Source: Stratiolaelaps scimitus
Lineage: Eukaryota; Arthropoda; Arachnida; Mesostigmata; Laelapidae
Direction of reading: 5' to 3'
Assembly (NCBI GenBank): GCA_019614645.1
Contig: JABWDB010000004.1
Span: 17,360,001 to 17,424,000, forward strand
DNA length: 64,000 bases
The position numbers and the translations under genes were made by a program. Below the pieces are notes generated by a model. That model worked only from the letters and a program-made list of their open reading frames with translations. It did no database searches and was not told the DNA's origin. Shown here one piece after another: positions 24,966 to 35,942 of this stretch (position 1 is its first letter; every line of letters starts with the position of its first letter).

Positions 24966-27087
24966 CCGAGGCAAAAACGACGCTACGGGGAATACGGCGG
25001 GACGATGAAAAGCCACCGATGGTTATGATGTATCGAGTTCGGTTCTGACATTGGATATCATTCAGCAAATGTTCGCCAGCTTCTTTGCGTCGAAGTAGAT
25101 TAATTGGAAAACGCGAAGAAGAGGAAGGCAGGCCAGCGAACACTGAGTCGAATTTTATTCTCAGCAGTCGAACGGTGACGACGGTGACAGTAGCGTTAGA
25201 ACTGGTTTTGTATTACCGCCCAGCTGATGATACTGATGACGGTGGTGGTATTGATGGAGTAAAACGACTTTATCGAAACGTATCGTTAGTTGGTGAGCGA
25301 GGGAGACGGCGTCCACGGTGAGAGTTTCACGGAAAGCTCATGTAGCTATGGAAAGGTTGGAGAATTGGATAGCTTGGATAAGCTCGCTGGAAAACTACTA
25401 GAGCTAGATATCGAGAAAAGTCGACCGACTGAATTTAGAGTTAACTCCTTAATCGAGTGCTCGTTGTGTCGGACGTGCATATCTTAATTGAGCGTTCGAT
25501 CGACTCCTTCACTGGGCTGTAGCGAATCAACAGGTTAAATTGATGAAGACTCGGTGGTACATCTCAGCTCTGGTGCGCTCCATTGTGTTGCGAAAGTCGG
25601 TAAAGGCGCACTTCTCCCAAAGTGATTTGCTTATCTAACAAATGTACAAATATTATATTTACACACCCTTTAGCAGAAAGGCTTTATTTAGGTAATATGT
25701 AATATAGATCTAAAATAACTAGGAATGGTGAAGTTCCCTGGTTGTTCAAATGTACGATTACTCTTGATTATTTTTTAAATTGACTCAAGGGAACATTTGT
25801 TAGATAGATAGTGACAAGAAGTCACGTCGGTCGAATCGCTAAGAAATTGTCCCAGCCGCATTTCAGAATAGATATTCACGTACTGGTTTAAGAAGCGCTT
25901 CAATGATCAACATTTATCGTTTATGCTTGGCTCATTTTGAGACGGTTTGTACAACATTTGAAAGAGCCATTGGATGCGTCAGGATAGTCAGACCCGCCAG
26001 AGTTTAAGTTATAATCAACATAAACACCAACATGCGTCTAGGCAGGGCACATATAATTGGTGAAAGCATTTTTCCATCATTTTCAACCATGACGACGTCG
26101 TCTTCGAGATTCTCCCGGGGGCAATTGTATTATAAATACAGATTAAGTGTACAGATCTAAATCGACTTTGTTTTATGGGTATATTTATGAAATAATTATA
26201 TTGCGATGCCGACCACTTATGTCCTTTAATACTTAATGTCTTTTAATAACGCAAGCTTAGGCTTAACAAAAAAGCTATTTCCTTCAATTTCTATTTCCGG
26301 TCCTTTGCTTGTCCGATCGTTAGTCACTTATAATGGTGAATAAAAATCAACTGTCGTCAAAGTGACGAGGACATGTCGTTTCGAAGTTGCTAAATCCCCT
26401 TAACGACCACATGCCATTTTGGCGACTTTTGAAGCTTCGGAGTGGTAACCGTTCGGGGGTACTTCGGCGCTCGAGGGGAAGCCTTGCACAAGGATCCAGT
26501 CACTTAGAAAAAGGGCTCCTTCCAGAGTCCGGCGACTGCTTTCATTGTGAGAGACAGTAAAACATATAAGAGGACGCCATAGTCACTTGTCGAGAGAGAA
26601 GCGGCAGCTGAAAGCCAAGTACATTAATGTCTGACGTCCACAGCTGACTTGAGCCAACAACCACGCACATATAAGAATGATAAATTGCTTGAATCGTTGC
26701 GCTGACGACGAGAGACGCTGTTTTCGCTGGAGGAACACCATAGCCAGTAAGAATGTCTTTCGTGGACCTATATTATTTTTAGGCTTATTGTTTGTTTCGA
26801 AAATAGAAAGTCACACAAATTCCGGTTGTGTTACCGGCTCAGTGTCCGAAGAGATTTTGAACATGTTTACTAATGATACTTTTGGGGGTCAGTAAACGTA
26901 CAATAGTCAATGAAAATCGTGATGAACAATCCCCGGTTGCGTGCTATTCATAGGGCGACCTATTGAGCTAGGTCATTCGATGTCGTTATCTCCATTGATT
27001 TACCATAACATTTAGCATACAGTCGGGTTAATTTGCAAAATTGAACACAACGCTTTAACAATCGCCGTTATAGTTAATATTTGGGGC
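24966..27087. other. No gene recognised; possible small promoter near 26.56 kb
   Basis: Largely AT-rich sequence. A TATA-like motif (catataaga) near 26,563 is followed about 110 nt later by a plus-strand frame of 72 codons (26677-26895) with one short hydrophobic stretch and no recognisable family. I do not call it a gene. The 3' flank of the minus-strand GR starts at 27087. Confidence 0.35.
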
Positions 27088-28083
27088 TTAGTTGCCCTCT
27101 GTGAGACACTTGGCATCAGGAGAATAATTGAGCTGAAATACCATAAAGCTGAAGCCCCACACCAGGCCAAGAAAAGCGTAGCTGAACTTCCAGCTGATCG
27201 GGCTGTTTGTGCCTGTCATCACGATGCCATATGCCGTCTTTCCGTAGAGCTGAACTTCGGATAGTTTTACCTGAGCAAGGTTGGCCATGGGTCGCGCCTT
27301 CCTCGCGAGAGCCGCTGCGTTTCTTTGCACAGCAGAAGCACCTTCGATCACCGAGAGGAAGAGAATGGCATGGCGAACATTATGCAATCCATAAAAGAAA
27401 ATCGACGAGCACGTGAACGTCGCTGCGCGTTGCGGGATATAGCTCACAAGACTCACGAAATATTCGAGATGGACTAGTGTCAGGACATGACCAAGCTCCT
27501 GGGATAGCTTTGTACAGCGTACAGTGGCGAGACGGTACATTAAGTTAACATTTTGTGGATTGGTGTTCGACACAAGCAGAGCAAGCTGTCGCGCAGCCAC
27601 CGTCATATAATAGGCTAGATTCATGTGAATAACAGCCTTTTGCAACTCGACAATCACCAAATAGGCTAATCTGCCTATGAGCATGAATATTCGCCAGACT
27701 TGAGGAACACCGTCATTCTTTGTCACTAACTCGATCACGTACTTCGTATTGACAACGACGATCAATATGTTGAGCGAGATCAGAAACGCCATTACCCAAT
27801 TTATCCAGAGTGGAACGAATGGTTTTGGCGTTTCACGCTCTTGGCTCGTCACTCGAATTTGCCATAGGTACACATAGGCTACATGAATGCCAACATAAAT
27901 GAACGGTAGTGTGGACAAATAGTCGCCCCCTTGACGTGGCTTTACGCAGACGTAAACGATAGAATAGGCGAAAGTCAGAAAGTCCGCCAATAGCACAATT
28001 CCTCGCACAGATGCGGAGAACTTGTTGTTTTTTGTTGTGGCAACTCCGATGCAATAAAGGCAAATCTCTACGAGATTCAGCAT
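27088..28083 (-). CDS. Gustatory receptor-like 7-TM protein, 331 aa, intronless
   Basis: Probable arthropod chemoreceptor of the GR family (inverted-topology seven-TM ligand-gated channel, sensory neuron plasma membrane). Hydrophobic segments lie at about residues 28-47, 58-78, 92-112, 130-150, 198-216, 225-247 and 299-318. The C-terminal end of the last helix reads SFMVFQL (312-318), the position of the family's TYhhhhhQF signature. The block SWKFSYAFLGLVWGFSFMVF has clear counterparts in the other three GR genes of this window (SWTSCSTFLGIAWSFTFMVF in the second). The ATG at 28083 is chosen because an in-frame TGA lies 12 nt upstream, at 28098-28096. The length is slightly short for GRs, which usually have 350-450 residues. 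The ligand cannot be inferred. One exon suffices, though a 5'UTR exon is possible. Confidence 0.85.
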   Translation of the reverse strand: MLNLVEICLYCIGVATTKNNKFSASVRGIVLLADFLTFAYSIVYVCVKPRQGGDYLSTLPFIYVGIHVAYVYLWQIRVTSQERETPKPFVPLWINWVMAFLISLNILIVVVNTKYVIELVTKNDGVPQVWRIFMLIGRLAYLVIVELQKAVIHMNLAYYMTVAARQLALLVSNTNPQNVNLMYRLATVRCTKLSQELGHVLTLVHLEYFVSLVSYIPQRAATFTCSSIFFYGLHNVRHAILFLSVIEGASAVQRNAAALARKARPMANLAQVKLSEVQLYGKTAYGIVMTGTNSPISWKFSYAFLGLVWGFSFMVFQLNYSPDAKCLTEGN

Positions 28084-31000
28084 CGTTATCAGCTCTCACA
28101 TAGGGATGCTGAGTAACCCGTCAATATGAGTTGGACGGCTGCAGAAGCAGATAGATTTTTTCAACCGGAACGGAGAACCTCTGAGCTTAATAACCGGCTG
28201 GATGAATGACTGGATAGCCCGTGACACAGCAGGAAGTCACAGGATGACGACGCGTCCATTGTGCCCGGTGTCAGCAAGTCTAAAGGATAGTGTACAGTTT
28301 TGCGTCGAATCGATCCAGAGCGACGTCGGCGCTAGCGAGAGAGCTCGTACAATTGTTACGTACGTATTATTAAATGTAGGCGTACCTATTTGTAACAAAA
28401 CGCACTACCTAGTTCATCTCAATAAGACTGAGTTTATAATTCGTTGAATTCAACCATTGAATTGAATAGAGTGCGAACACTAGCTGCGAATGTTGACCAA
28501 GCCAACTGGTTGTCCTTGGTAAAGTCAAAGGTAAAGTCAAACGCTTGTATGGAGCAAAGTGGAAATAACGATCACGAGGGCTGTTCCGCGCTGTACATTG
28601 CTTCGAATGTAATTGGCGATAGCGTAGTCTTGCAGCGGCGACTTGAAAGCGGCTAGCAAAAAAAGGATTTTCGCAAAACTTCGCTCAGAGGATTCGCTGA
28701 GGGTGATCCTCGCTTGGCTAGAAATACAGCCTTCAGATTTCGCCGCCTCCAAATCCTATTGTGAGACTCAGCGCCTTTCGTATTTTTGTAATACAATGGC
28801 ATCTGATGAAAGTGAAAAAGTAAAATTACGGGCTGCAGCAAGTTGCGCAATCATCGAAGATTACACTTTACAAAAAACGTGCTCTGAAAGAAGCACAACC
28901 CTATTTTGGACGCGCGCAGACGATCAGATTTCGTACCATTTCGGATAGTATTATATACATAGCCATGCTGAATAAGAAACGAACTCTCTATAGACTTGCG
29001 TAACTATTTTGACGGGCATTTGAGATTGCTGAATCTATGGGGTGGCGTGTCTTTTAAAGCGCTTAAGAACACGAGAGTAGAGGACAATATAGAATTATGA
29101 ATAGTTATGAAAACAAACAATGTCACCCTTTTTGAGTAGGGCAATCCGGCCTTTGGCACAAATCATTTGCACAATCAGAAGAGATGGGTGTGTTTCTTTT
29201 CAGAGTAAAGACTAAGTTACAATTTTGAGATGGGCATAAGTAATGGTAAAGCTTTATTGGTTCATTAACGGAACTGCAATCATTACAACGTTTGTGTTTT
29301 CTATATTAATCACCAGGTCGCGCAACTCCGGCCTGCGGCCTGTGGCTTTTCGTTCAGCCAGAGACTTTGCCGTCCAAGCCGCCGCGGTGACGGCTAGTGA
29401 AGTTAAATAATAAAATTTTGCTGAGACCGGTCGTTTTCAGGAGATTGGCTGCTTGCGAGTAGAAACACCATAACGTATTCGATCGGATACCCCACAAAAT
29501 ATCGTTAATTAAATTATATTTTAATTATAATCAGGCCACGTATATACATTGTCCTCTCCTTCGAGTTGATAAACTACATTTGAGCTTCTCAATTGTTATG
29601 GCCAATACGATTGCTAATAAAAATATGCCAGAGAAATTGCGGAGAAGGTAACGCTCTATAGCACACCTCTTCCTGGGGACGTTTTGTTGTCGTCTGGTTC
29701 TTACAAACGTTTCAACCTCCAACCGTGTGCAGGATCCTTTTTTAGATGATAGCGCTCATTACTGTAGCGTGCCCCTTTAATACCACTGCGCTTTCTTAGT
29801 GTTCCGGCCCCACCTCTGACGAATCGCGAGGCAGTTCATCACAAAGGAACCACAAAATTCTCGGGTAGAAACGCCTGCAAAACGGCCGACTTGAGATCTG
29901 AGCCCATTTCCAGTCGTAAGTACATTCGAACGCCTTCAACGAATACGAACGTACTCCGCTGAGATGTCACGAAAGGTCGCTGTCGACAAAGAAATTTTTC
30001 CAGAACTCATACTGCCCCGTCAGCCCTTCAACATCCCGCTGAGAAACGCTATAGTGGCAATCCATATATCAACTTTAGAGGAAAGACTCGCTGAAGCGCT
30101 TGTTGAGTAACCTTCTGAACGTTTTTATACAAGAGGAAGTTCTGTCCCATGGGATGAGTCTGAGAATGCGTGAGTCTGCTGCAGCATTTCAAGCGAACCA
30201 TTCAGTTCAAGTTCCTCGGTGCTTGCGAAATTTCGATTGCATTCGGTTCTATAGTGTTTACGAATCCGTAGCCGAATCGGACCCGACGTTTGCATATATA
30301 ACGCCTACGCTCCTCGTAGACATGGACTCTCTCTCTCTCTACTCTTTATCTCTCTCTATTTTATCTCAAAGTAGTTGACTTTCTTTCGCCGCCTTCTAAT
30401 GAGGGAGGCAGATATTGTTCTGCAGATCTTTCCTCCTGAATTGAACGTGCAAGGTTAATCCTGCACATGGTTGTTTGCACTTCGGTAACAAACAATTAAG
30501 TGGAACGAGACGAATTTTTGTGGTAATTTTTCATGCCAGAGAAGCAGCCGCGCTGAACATTGGCCCAATTGCATCAGCCGCTACCTCGACGATCCAGTAG
30601 CTAGTTACAAATCACCTAGGTTGGTAAACCCTGACGAGGTGACCTTCAGTGGCGGTCGAATGAGGTCTTGTATCGCGACACATATCCCAAGCACAAGTAT
30701 CGAGTTGCTGCTCACAATTACATTGTGGCCAAATGTTCGCCACAAACATTCCCTCTGCATTTGTCAACCTCTCCATATTAGTACATACCAGAATCATCCC
30801 GTAGTGTTTCCGTTAATGGGTCGGCGAGACTGTTTACCCTAAAGGCGATTTCATTCTGTACTCGTCGCCTGTCCGACTGACGCATGAAAGCCGTGATCTC
30901 GTTATAATGTCCCTCCACCATGAGGCAACCACGACGTCACTGCACAGCATCAGACTTGCTATCGTGGAAATCGTATTTCTTGTCCATCGGATCCAAGTGG

Positions 31001-31766
31001 AATGTTACGCTCGTGGTGATTCTGGCTCAATTCTTCATTTACTCATAGAAAACGAATGCATAAACAAAAGGCCTGCCAATGGATGGCCGAACCTAGAATC
31101 GTTAGGCAGTCATCTCTGGGGTCACACGACGACGCCAATAGGACGCTGCAGGGTTAACAGCTGTGGTTAAAGTTATTGGATTTCAAGCAATGTTGTTAAT
31201 TGATTAACGCCTAATCTACGTTCGATTCGACGTCTAATAATTAACGAATCTTGCAAACTTTACATATAGTTTGTTGTTTCGTTCTGTTCCAAGTGATCAA
31301 GATAAGAGTTCTACTATGTTCTCGTTTGCATAACACGACCATGCAAGCCACTTAATCGCATTACCACCGACATATTTATTATTACGCATTATTCAGGTAT
31401 TATCACCCATTATTTAGGTATTGGCGTCGAGTAATGCCCAGTGATGCAGTCGCCATATCGTCAAGAATCGCATCGTCTGTCGTTCATTCAAATAGCCGTA
31501 TTGTATTCATTGCTAAGTATCGATTCTGCTCACTCTTGATAGAAAAGCCTTTCCGATATATATGTATATATGCATTGTTAGGATTATGCTAATGGCTCTC
31601 ACAGTGGTACGGGTAATGGTTCACCGATCGCCACTCTAAACGACAGTTATAAAATATTGTTCACATCGTGTTCTCACAATCTACTACTGAACGAGTGTTT
31701 TTTTAGCGCGGTCAAACATCATTGCGATATGTATATGGCATATAGCCTGTACAAGTTCGACGTCGA
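28084..31766. other. Intergenic region between two divergent GR genes
   Basis: No gene recognised. Two overlapping plus-strand frames (28444-28656 and 28643-28948) and one minus-strand frame (30612-30797, with several Cys) look somewhat protein-like. They have no family resemblance and no well-paired splice sites. A TATA-like ATATATAAC near 30,295 is followed by a CT-repeat. The 5' flanks of both GR genes lie here, so shared or separate promoters are expected but none can be fixed. Confidence 0.35.
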
Positions 31767-32831
31767 ATGAAGCAGAATTTCAGTGAAAGTTCAGGCATTT
31801 CTCCAGCGAGTCAAGCAATGCAAATAGACCTGTTAACCGTTTGCCTCCACTGTCTAGGAGTAATTCACACCAAAAGAACAAGATCGCAGCTTTTCGTACG
31901 GACGTTTGTGCTAGTGTCACATCTGTATTCAATAGCATACCTGTTGTCGCGCTTTCTGCTCAAGGATAAGCAATGGAACGAGTATCTTGGCATGTTGCCG
32001 TACTGCTATGAAATTCTTCATAGCGGCTACGTTTATCGTTGGACTATCCGCTTTAAAAATCGGACACCTCGTCTCCGCTGCCGAATCGAAGGGTGTTTCG
32101 CGACGTGGCAAATAAATGCAATCATCGTTGCTTTACTGCTGTTGAACACAGCGACCACTGTCACAACACTATATGCATTGGTTGAGACGGGCGAAGCGGC
32201 TATTGAACGGGTTCTCGATAGGAATCAAGTAACGATACTCCTCGTCATAATGGAGGTGTCCTATCTCCTGTGTGTGCGAATTCAAGCGCTCATTATCTAT
32301 CTGCACATTGCCCAGCAAATGATGGAGGCCGTCGGGGAGATGAAGCATATTGTAGACGCTGCTTGTCCTGACAACTTGAATGCATCATGTCGCGCGGTCG
32401 GTGCACTTTGCATCAGAATGAGCAAGGATTTCGGATTCGTTCTGATGTTGAAGCACGTCGAGTACTTCGTACGGTTGGTAAGCGAGATTCCGATCCAGGC
32501 AACGCAGCTCGCCTGTAGAGTCAGTACGTATTTCATAGTGCAAAATATTAGCCACCTGATCGTATTTCTAGTGGTTGTTGCAGTTGGTAACGCTGTGTGC
32601 AAAGAAGCTACTGGTCTTACTCGAAAGGCGCGATTCATGGCGGACTTCAGGGAAAAGGAGCCTTCAGATGTTCAGCTATACATGAAGACACGGCAAGGCG
32701 TACTCATCGCGGGCACCAGGACTGTACTAAGTTGGACAAGTTGTAGCACTTTCTTGGGTATTGCGTGGAGCTTTACCTTCATGGTGTTCCAGCTTATGGT
32801 GGGTGACTCACAGGTGCAATACTGTCCGTAG
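31767..32831 (+). CDS. Gustatory receptor-like 7-TM protein, 354 aa, intronless
   Basis: Same family as the minus-strand gene at 27088-28083 and of typical GR length. Hydrophobic helices lie at about residues 42-64, 73-93, 116-137, 156-178, 224-240, 253-275 and 319-343. The segment SWTSCSTFLGIAWSFTFMVF (322-341) ends in the QF-like signature TFMVFQL (337-343). The conserved HVEYFVRLVSEIP block (230-242) matches HLEYFVSLVSYIP in the first gene and HIEYFIHLVTEVP in the fourth. The first Met is at 31767; Met18, just before IDLLTVCLHCLG, is a possible alternative start and aligns with the start of the first gene. No frame damage is visible, so it looks functional. Its closest relative in the window is the decayed copy at 34336-35164, which shares QQMM, DNLN and ESCR/ASCR-type blocks. 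Confidence 0.88.
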   Translation: MKQNFSESSGISPASQAMQIDLLTVCLHCLGVIHTKRTRSQLFVRTFVLVSHLYSIAYLLSRFLLKDKQWNEYLGMLPYCYEILHSGYVYRWTIRFKNRTPRLRCRIEGCFATWQINAIIVALLLLNTATTVTTLYALVETGEAAIERVLDRNQVTILLVIMEVSYLLCVRIQALIIYLHIAQQMMEAVGEMKHIVDAACPDNLNASCRAVGALCIRMSKDFGFVLMLKHVEYFVRLVSEIPIQATQLACRVSTYFIVQNISHLIVFLVVVAVGNAVCKEATGLTRKARFMADFREKEPSDVQLYMKTRQGVLIAGTRTVLSWTSCSTFLGIAWSFTFMVFQLMVGDSQVQYCP

Positions 32832-32870
32832 AGATCACAATCCTGAAAGGGAAAAAAACAATGAAAGCCA

Positions 32871-32923
32871 GGTGCCGAGGCTTGCCAGTGGAGAGCCTCC
32901 CTCCACTGGCAAGCCTCGGCACC
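32871..32923. repeat. Perfect 23-bp inverted repeat with 7-nt loop
   Basis: The left arm (32871-32893, starting GGTGCCGAGGCTTGCC) and the right arm (32901-32923, ending GGCAAGCCTCGGCACC) are exact reverse complements over 23 bp, separated by AGCCTCC. The arms are GC-rich inside an AT-rich flank. The left arm begins 39 nt after the GR stop codon at 32831. On the minus strand the hairpin starts 60 nt inside a putative intron whose donor is at 32985/32984. Transcribed in either direction it would fold into an shRNA-like stem. It is not an obvious transposon end. An assembly fold-back is possible. Confidence 0.9.
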
Positions 32924-32984
32924 GCCATATATTATAGCATTGTTTTAAGGGCCTTCTTCGAACTCCTGGGAGAACTGGACTTAC

Positions 32985-33164
32985 CTTGGCCTCCTCTAAC
33001 AGACGGCTATATGACAGCAAAATGTTAGCCATATCCAAGGTGAAGCGCGATTCTTGGGGACAGAATGGGCGATCACAAATCGCGGAGTGACGTTCGTGGC
33101 TCCCGTGCAACCTCACCCGAATGGTCTCCCATTCGTTAACGTATGCTATACTTTCGCTAAATAG
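32985..33164 (-). CDS. Probable internal coding exon of an unidentified minus-strand gene
   Basis: A minus-strand frame of exactly 60 codons runs from an acceptor (ttacatacctag, with a branch-point-like gctaaac about 15 nt before) to a strong donor (GCCAAG|GTAAGT). It is phase 0 at both ends. The peptide includes SIAYVNEWETIRVRLHGSHE, then a CDRPFC pair of cysteines, then an amphipathic RFTLDMANILLSYSRLLEEA. An in-frame TAG closes the frame at the acceptor. The composition is protein-like, not repeat-driven. I do not recognise the family. It lies between and antisense to the GR genes, so the host gene would have long introns that contain GR genes. A second exon candidate of matching phase lies at 23962-24048. 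Confidence 0.4.
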
Positions 33165-34335
33165 CTAGGTATGTAAGTTTAGCTTGAACACGTTCCAATT
33201 TTTATTAATCGCTCTTCCAATGACCTCTCAACAAGTCGCAAAAACAGAATCAACTAGTTTCAAATAATTTTCAACCAACTAGTCGTTTACGATGCGGTCC
33301 TCGGCCGACTATGGTCCCCAGCGCCAATTATCTTCTTACGGCTATCTCGCAGAGCCGCATCGCTCACTGTCTGGTGAGAATTGAACAACCGACAAACGCC
33401 CTTATTGGACAACGATAATTATATATCATATGATATATCTATTGTATTCACGTTTTGTCAAGAGGTTAGCATTGACAGCTTCCAACCCTGCTAATCCGAG
33501 CGATTTAATAGCCTCGTCTTGACACCCATAGCAGATGTTAAATGTACACATTAAGACGTGATTTGTCAATGCTATATAAATGTCAAATAATAAAAATAAT
33601 TATAATCCTCTGCATTGTTAAGAGAACTCATTGATGGGAAACAGCTGGCATTCTACCGAGTGCACAATTCTTGACATTTTGTACAACGGCCGTTATCTTC
33701 ACTGTATCTTGTGTGTGCTTGTTAAAGGACGTGGTGGGTCCATGAAGAGCGCATAGGTTTATGATATATCTGTTAGTGCGGATAGCAACTGTTTTTATTT
33801 AAGTAATTTCTGCATTCAAGTCAGTTAAGTTTTCAATTTCTCCCCATTAGATTGAGCACAAGGGACAGCTTCGAGGCCTCCTATTCACAAGTGATTTTCA
33901 TCGTAACTACGAGAATAACATCGCCTCCTCACGTAAGTGGGGGTAATATATGCAGCATTTAAATACCGTTTGTAGTTGAAGTCTTAGGATGTAATAGGCT
34001 CTCTGATATTCGATTTAGTAACGTTTATGTTAGTATCTACGATTTAATTCATATCGTCCCATATGCGTTGCGTCATACGCGTCTATAACACCCCCAACAA
34101 TCGTACGCTTGTGGCTCCGCCAGAAAGTATGTTCTTCATTTTTAAAGAGACTCTGTCATTCCGATGTTTTAACAAAACAACCATTTGGTGATCTGATTTT
34201 GTCGCTGCAAAATCGTGCGGTCATATCCCTTCGAAATAACGGGTGACAGACACCGCATTACTCCCAACCTTTCTCAAGGGTGATTTTCAAGGCCGAAGAA
34301 ATATCTTTAAGGTTCATTATCCTCTATCTGCCAAG
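33165..34335. other. Intergenic AT-rich region
   Basis: No gene recognised on either strand. An 18-bp self-complementary AT tract (ATATATCATATGATATAT) lies near 33,421-33,438. The 5' flank of the decayed GR lies at the right end, and its homology to the intact copy starts at the ATG at 34336. Confidence 0.45.
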
Positions 34336-35164
34336 ATGGACCTTCTAAGCGTTGCTCTCTTTTGCGTCAGATTTGTTAGCTTGAAACAAGAGGACACACG
34401 ACGATTGCGATCAATCATGCAAATTGTTGTGAGCGTCATCATCTACAGCGTCCTTCATGGGGCCCATGTTCACCTCTGGAGGATTCGAATGGTCAGCGGA
34501 GAAAATTGTCAACAACACCACATATTGTGCATGATATTAGAACTGGTGTATTTCGTGTTTGTACAATATCAGCTAATCATCATTTACTTCGATATTACCC
34601 AGCAAATGATGGACGCCGCCGGTCAGATCAATCGTATTGTGAACGGGGCAGGTCGTGATAACCTAAACGAATCATGTCGCGTGGTCGATGCTCTGTGCAT
34701 TAAGATGATCGATAATTTCGGATTCGTTTTAATGTTCATGCATATCGACTACTTCGTCCATCTGATGAGCGAGATCCCAGTCTGCGCAACGCAGTTAGAC
34801 TGTTACAACGTTGCCTCCCTTGTATTCATTAATATTAAGTACCTCATCGCGCTTCTCCTGGCTATCGCAAGAGGCGACTCTGTGCACAAAAAAGCGCTGC
34901 TAACCTCGTTCGCAAGCACGATTCATCGAGAGCTTCACAGAAAGAAAACTCTCAAATATCCAGGTGTACATGAGGATACGGCATGCCGTACTCATAGCGG
35001 GCGCAATGAAGGCACTTAGCTGGACAAGTTGCACCACCTTTTTGGGCAATACGTGCGGATTTACGTTTATGGTCTTTCAGATGATATTGAACAAATCAGA
35101 CTCGTCACACTGCCCGTGTGGCCGTACAGCCCTAAACAACTCGAGGCCATCCTATCTATACTGA
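34336..35164 (+). pseudogene. Decayed gustatory receptor-like gene
   Basis: Clearly homologous to the GR at 31767-32831. It begins MDLLSVALF where the intact copy has IDLLTVCLH, and retains QQMMDAAGQINRIVN, SCRVVDALCIKM and FGFVLMFMHIDYFVHLMSEI. Two internal stretches are missing relative to the intact copy: about 25 residues around the first and second helices, and about 65 residues covering the third. After GDSVHKK (near 34888) the reading frame changes at an A-run at about 34885-34900. It changes again near 34911-34919, after which NIQVYMRIRHAVLIAG and SWTSCTTFLG continue to TFMVFQM and a stop at 35164. With two frameshifts and two deletions it cannot encode a normal receptor. Confidence 0.85.
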
Positions 35165-35942
35165 TTTTGTCTGAACGATAACGGGAGTCCGAGGGCAAAA
35201 CGTCCACGTCCAACGGTAGGCAAAGCCGCCCATAACACTGGCGGGGCTAGAACCACACGATACAGCAATTCTGACAGCTTCGACAACCCTACATTTTCTC
35301 GTACAGGTGCAACCGCGAAAAGCGTGGAGCCCCCACGCCTAAGAACTGCTCCTTCGCCATCAAAATGTAATTTAAATCGCGGCACTTTATCAACAACTCC
35401 GCCCATGTTCTAGAGTTGCAATTGCACACCCAGAGGTCAACATTCGTAGAGGTCAACATTGGATCTATCCAACAAACGATAGCATTTCATCTTCGCTCGC
35501 ATATTTAAGATTCAAATTAAAGATCGCTTCATAGGGTAACACATGATGCAAATGGTTGAAATATATTTGGAAACATTTACATGAGGCGCACTTCGTTGAT
35601 TTCAAAAACATAGAAATATATTTGAGCTGGTAATCATGCTGGTTATGCATCAGGTCAACAAGTATGTAGAACAATAGCAGAAGAACTTCTTCGTGCCTCG
35701 ATCGATGTCTATTAGTATCACATCACGATCATAAGACGAAACGTTCGCTCTCTCACATGTACAAGCGACATGCACAAGCAGGGTGACCCATGATTATATA
35801 GAAAATTATGCTGGCTAGATATATATGTGCTAGCACGCCTCCATTGTGGAACCAAATTTCTTCAAGGGACGTTTCTCAAGATCGTTTGTGACAGTGTCAA
35901 GCTCGAGTGCGAGACTCCGGATCCTATTCGAACCATGTACCA
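35165..35942. other. Intergenic, no gene recognised
   Basis: The region lies between two convergent GR loci. A short tandem duplication (AGAGGTCAACATT twice) lies near 35,431-35,460. The remaining open frames are short and unrelated to known families. Confidence 0.5.

Noticed and set aside
24450..25143. Minus-strand frames of 168 and 188 codons with Ser-Leu repeats
   Set aside because: They are translations of the GA-rich minisatellite, not a gene.
28444..28948. Two overlapping plus-strand frames between GR genes
   Set aside because: No family resemblance, no paired splice sites, and not related to the GRs.
33360..33410. Possible tRNA T-arm (reverse strand, GTTCAATTC)
   Set aside because: The arm pairs at only about three positions and no A box is found at the right distance.
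34243..34335. N-terminal extension of the decayed GR from a GTG codon
   Set aside because: Homology to the intact GR starts at the ATG at 34336, and the extension has no counterpart.
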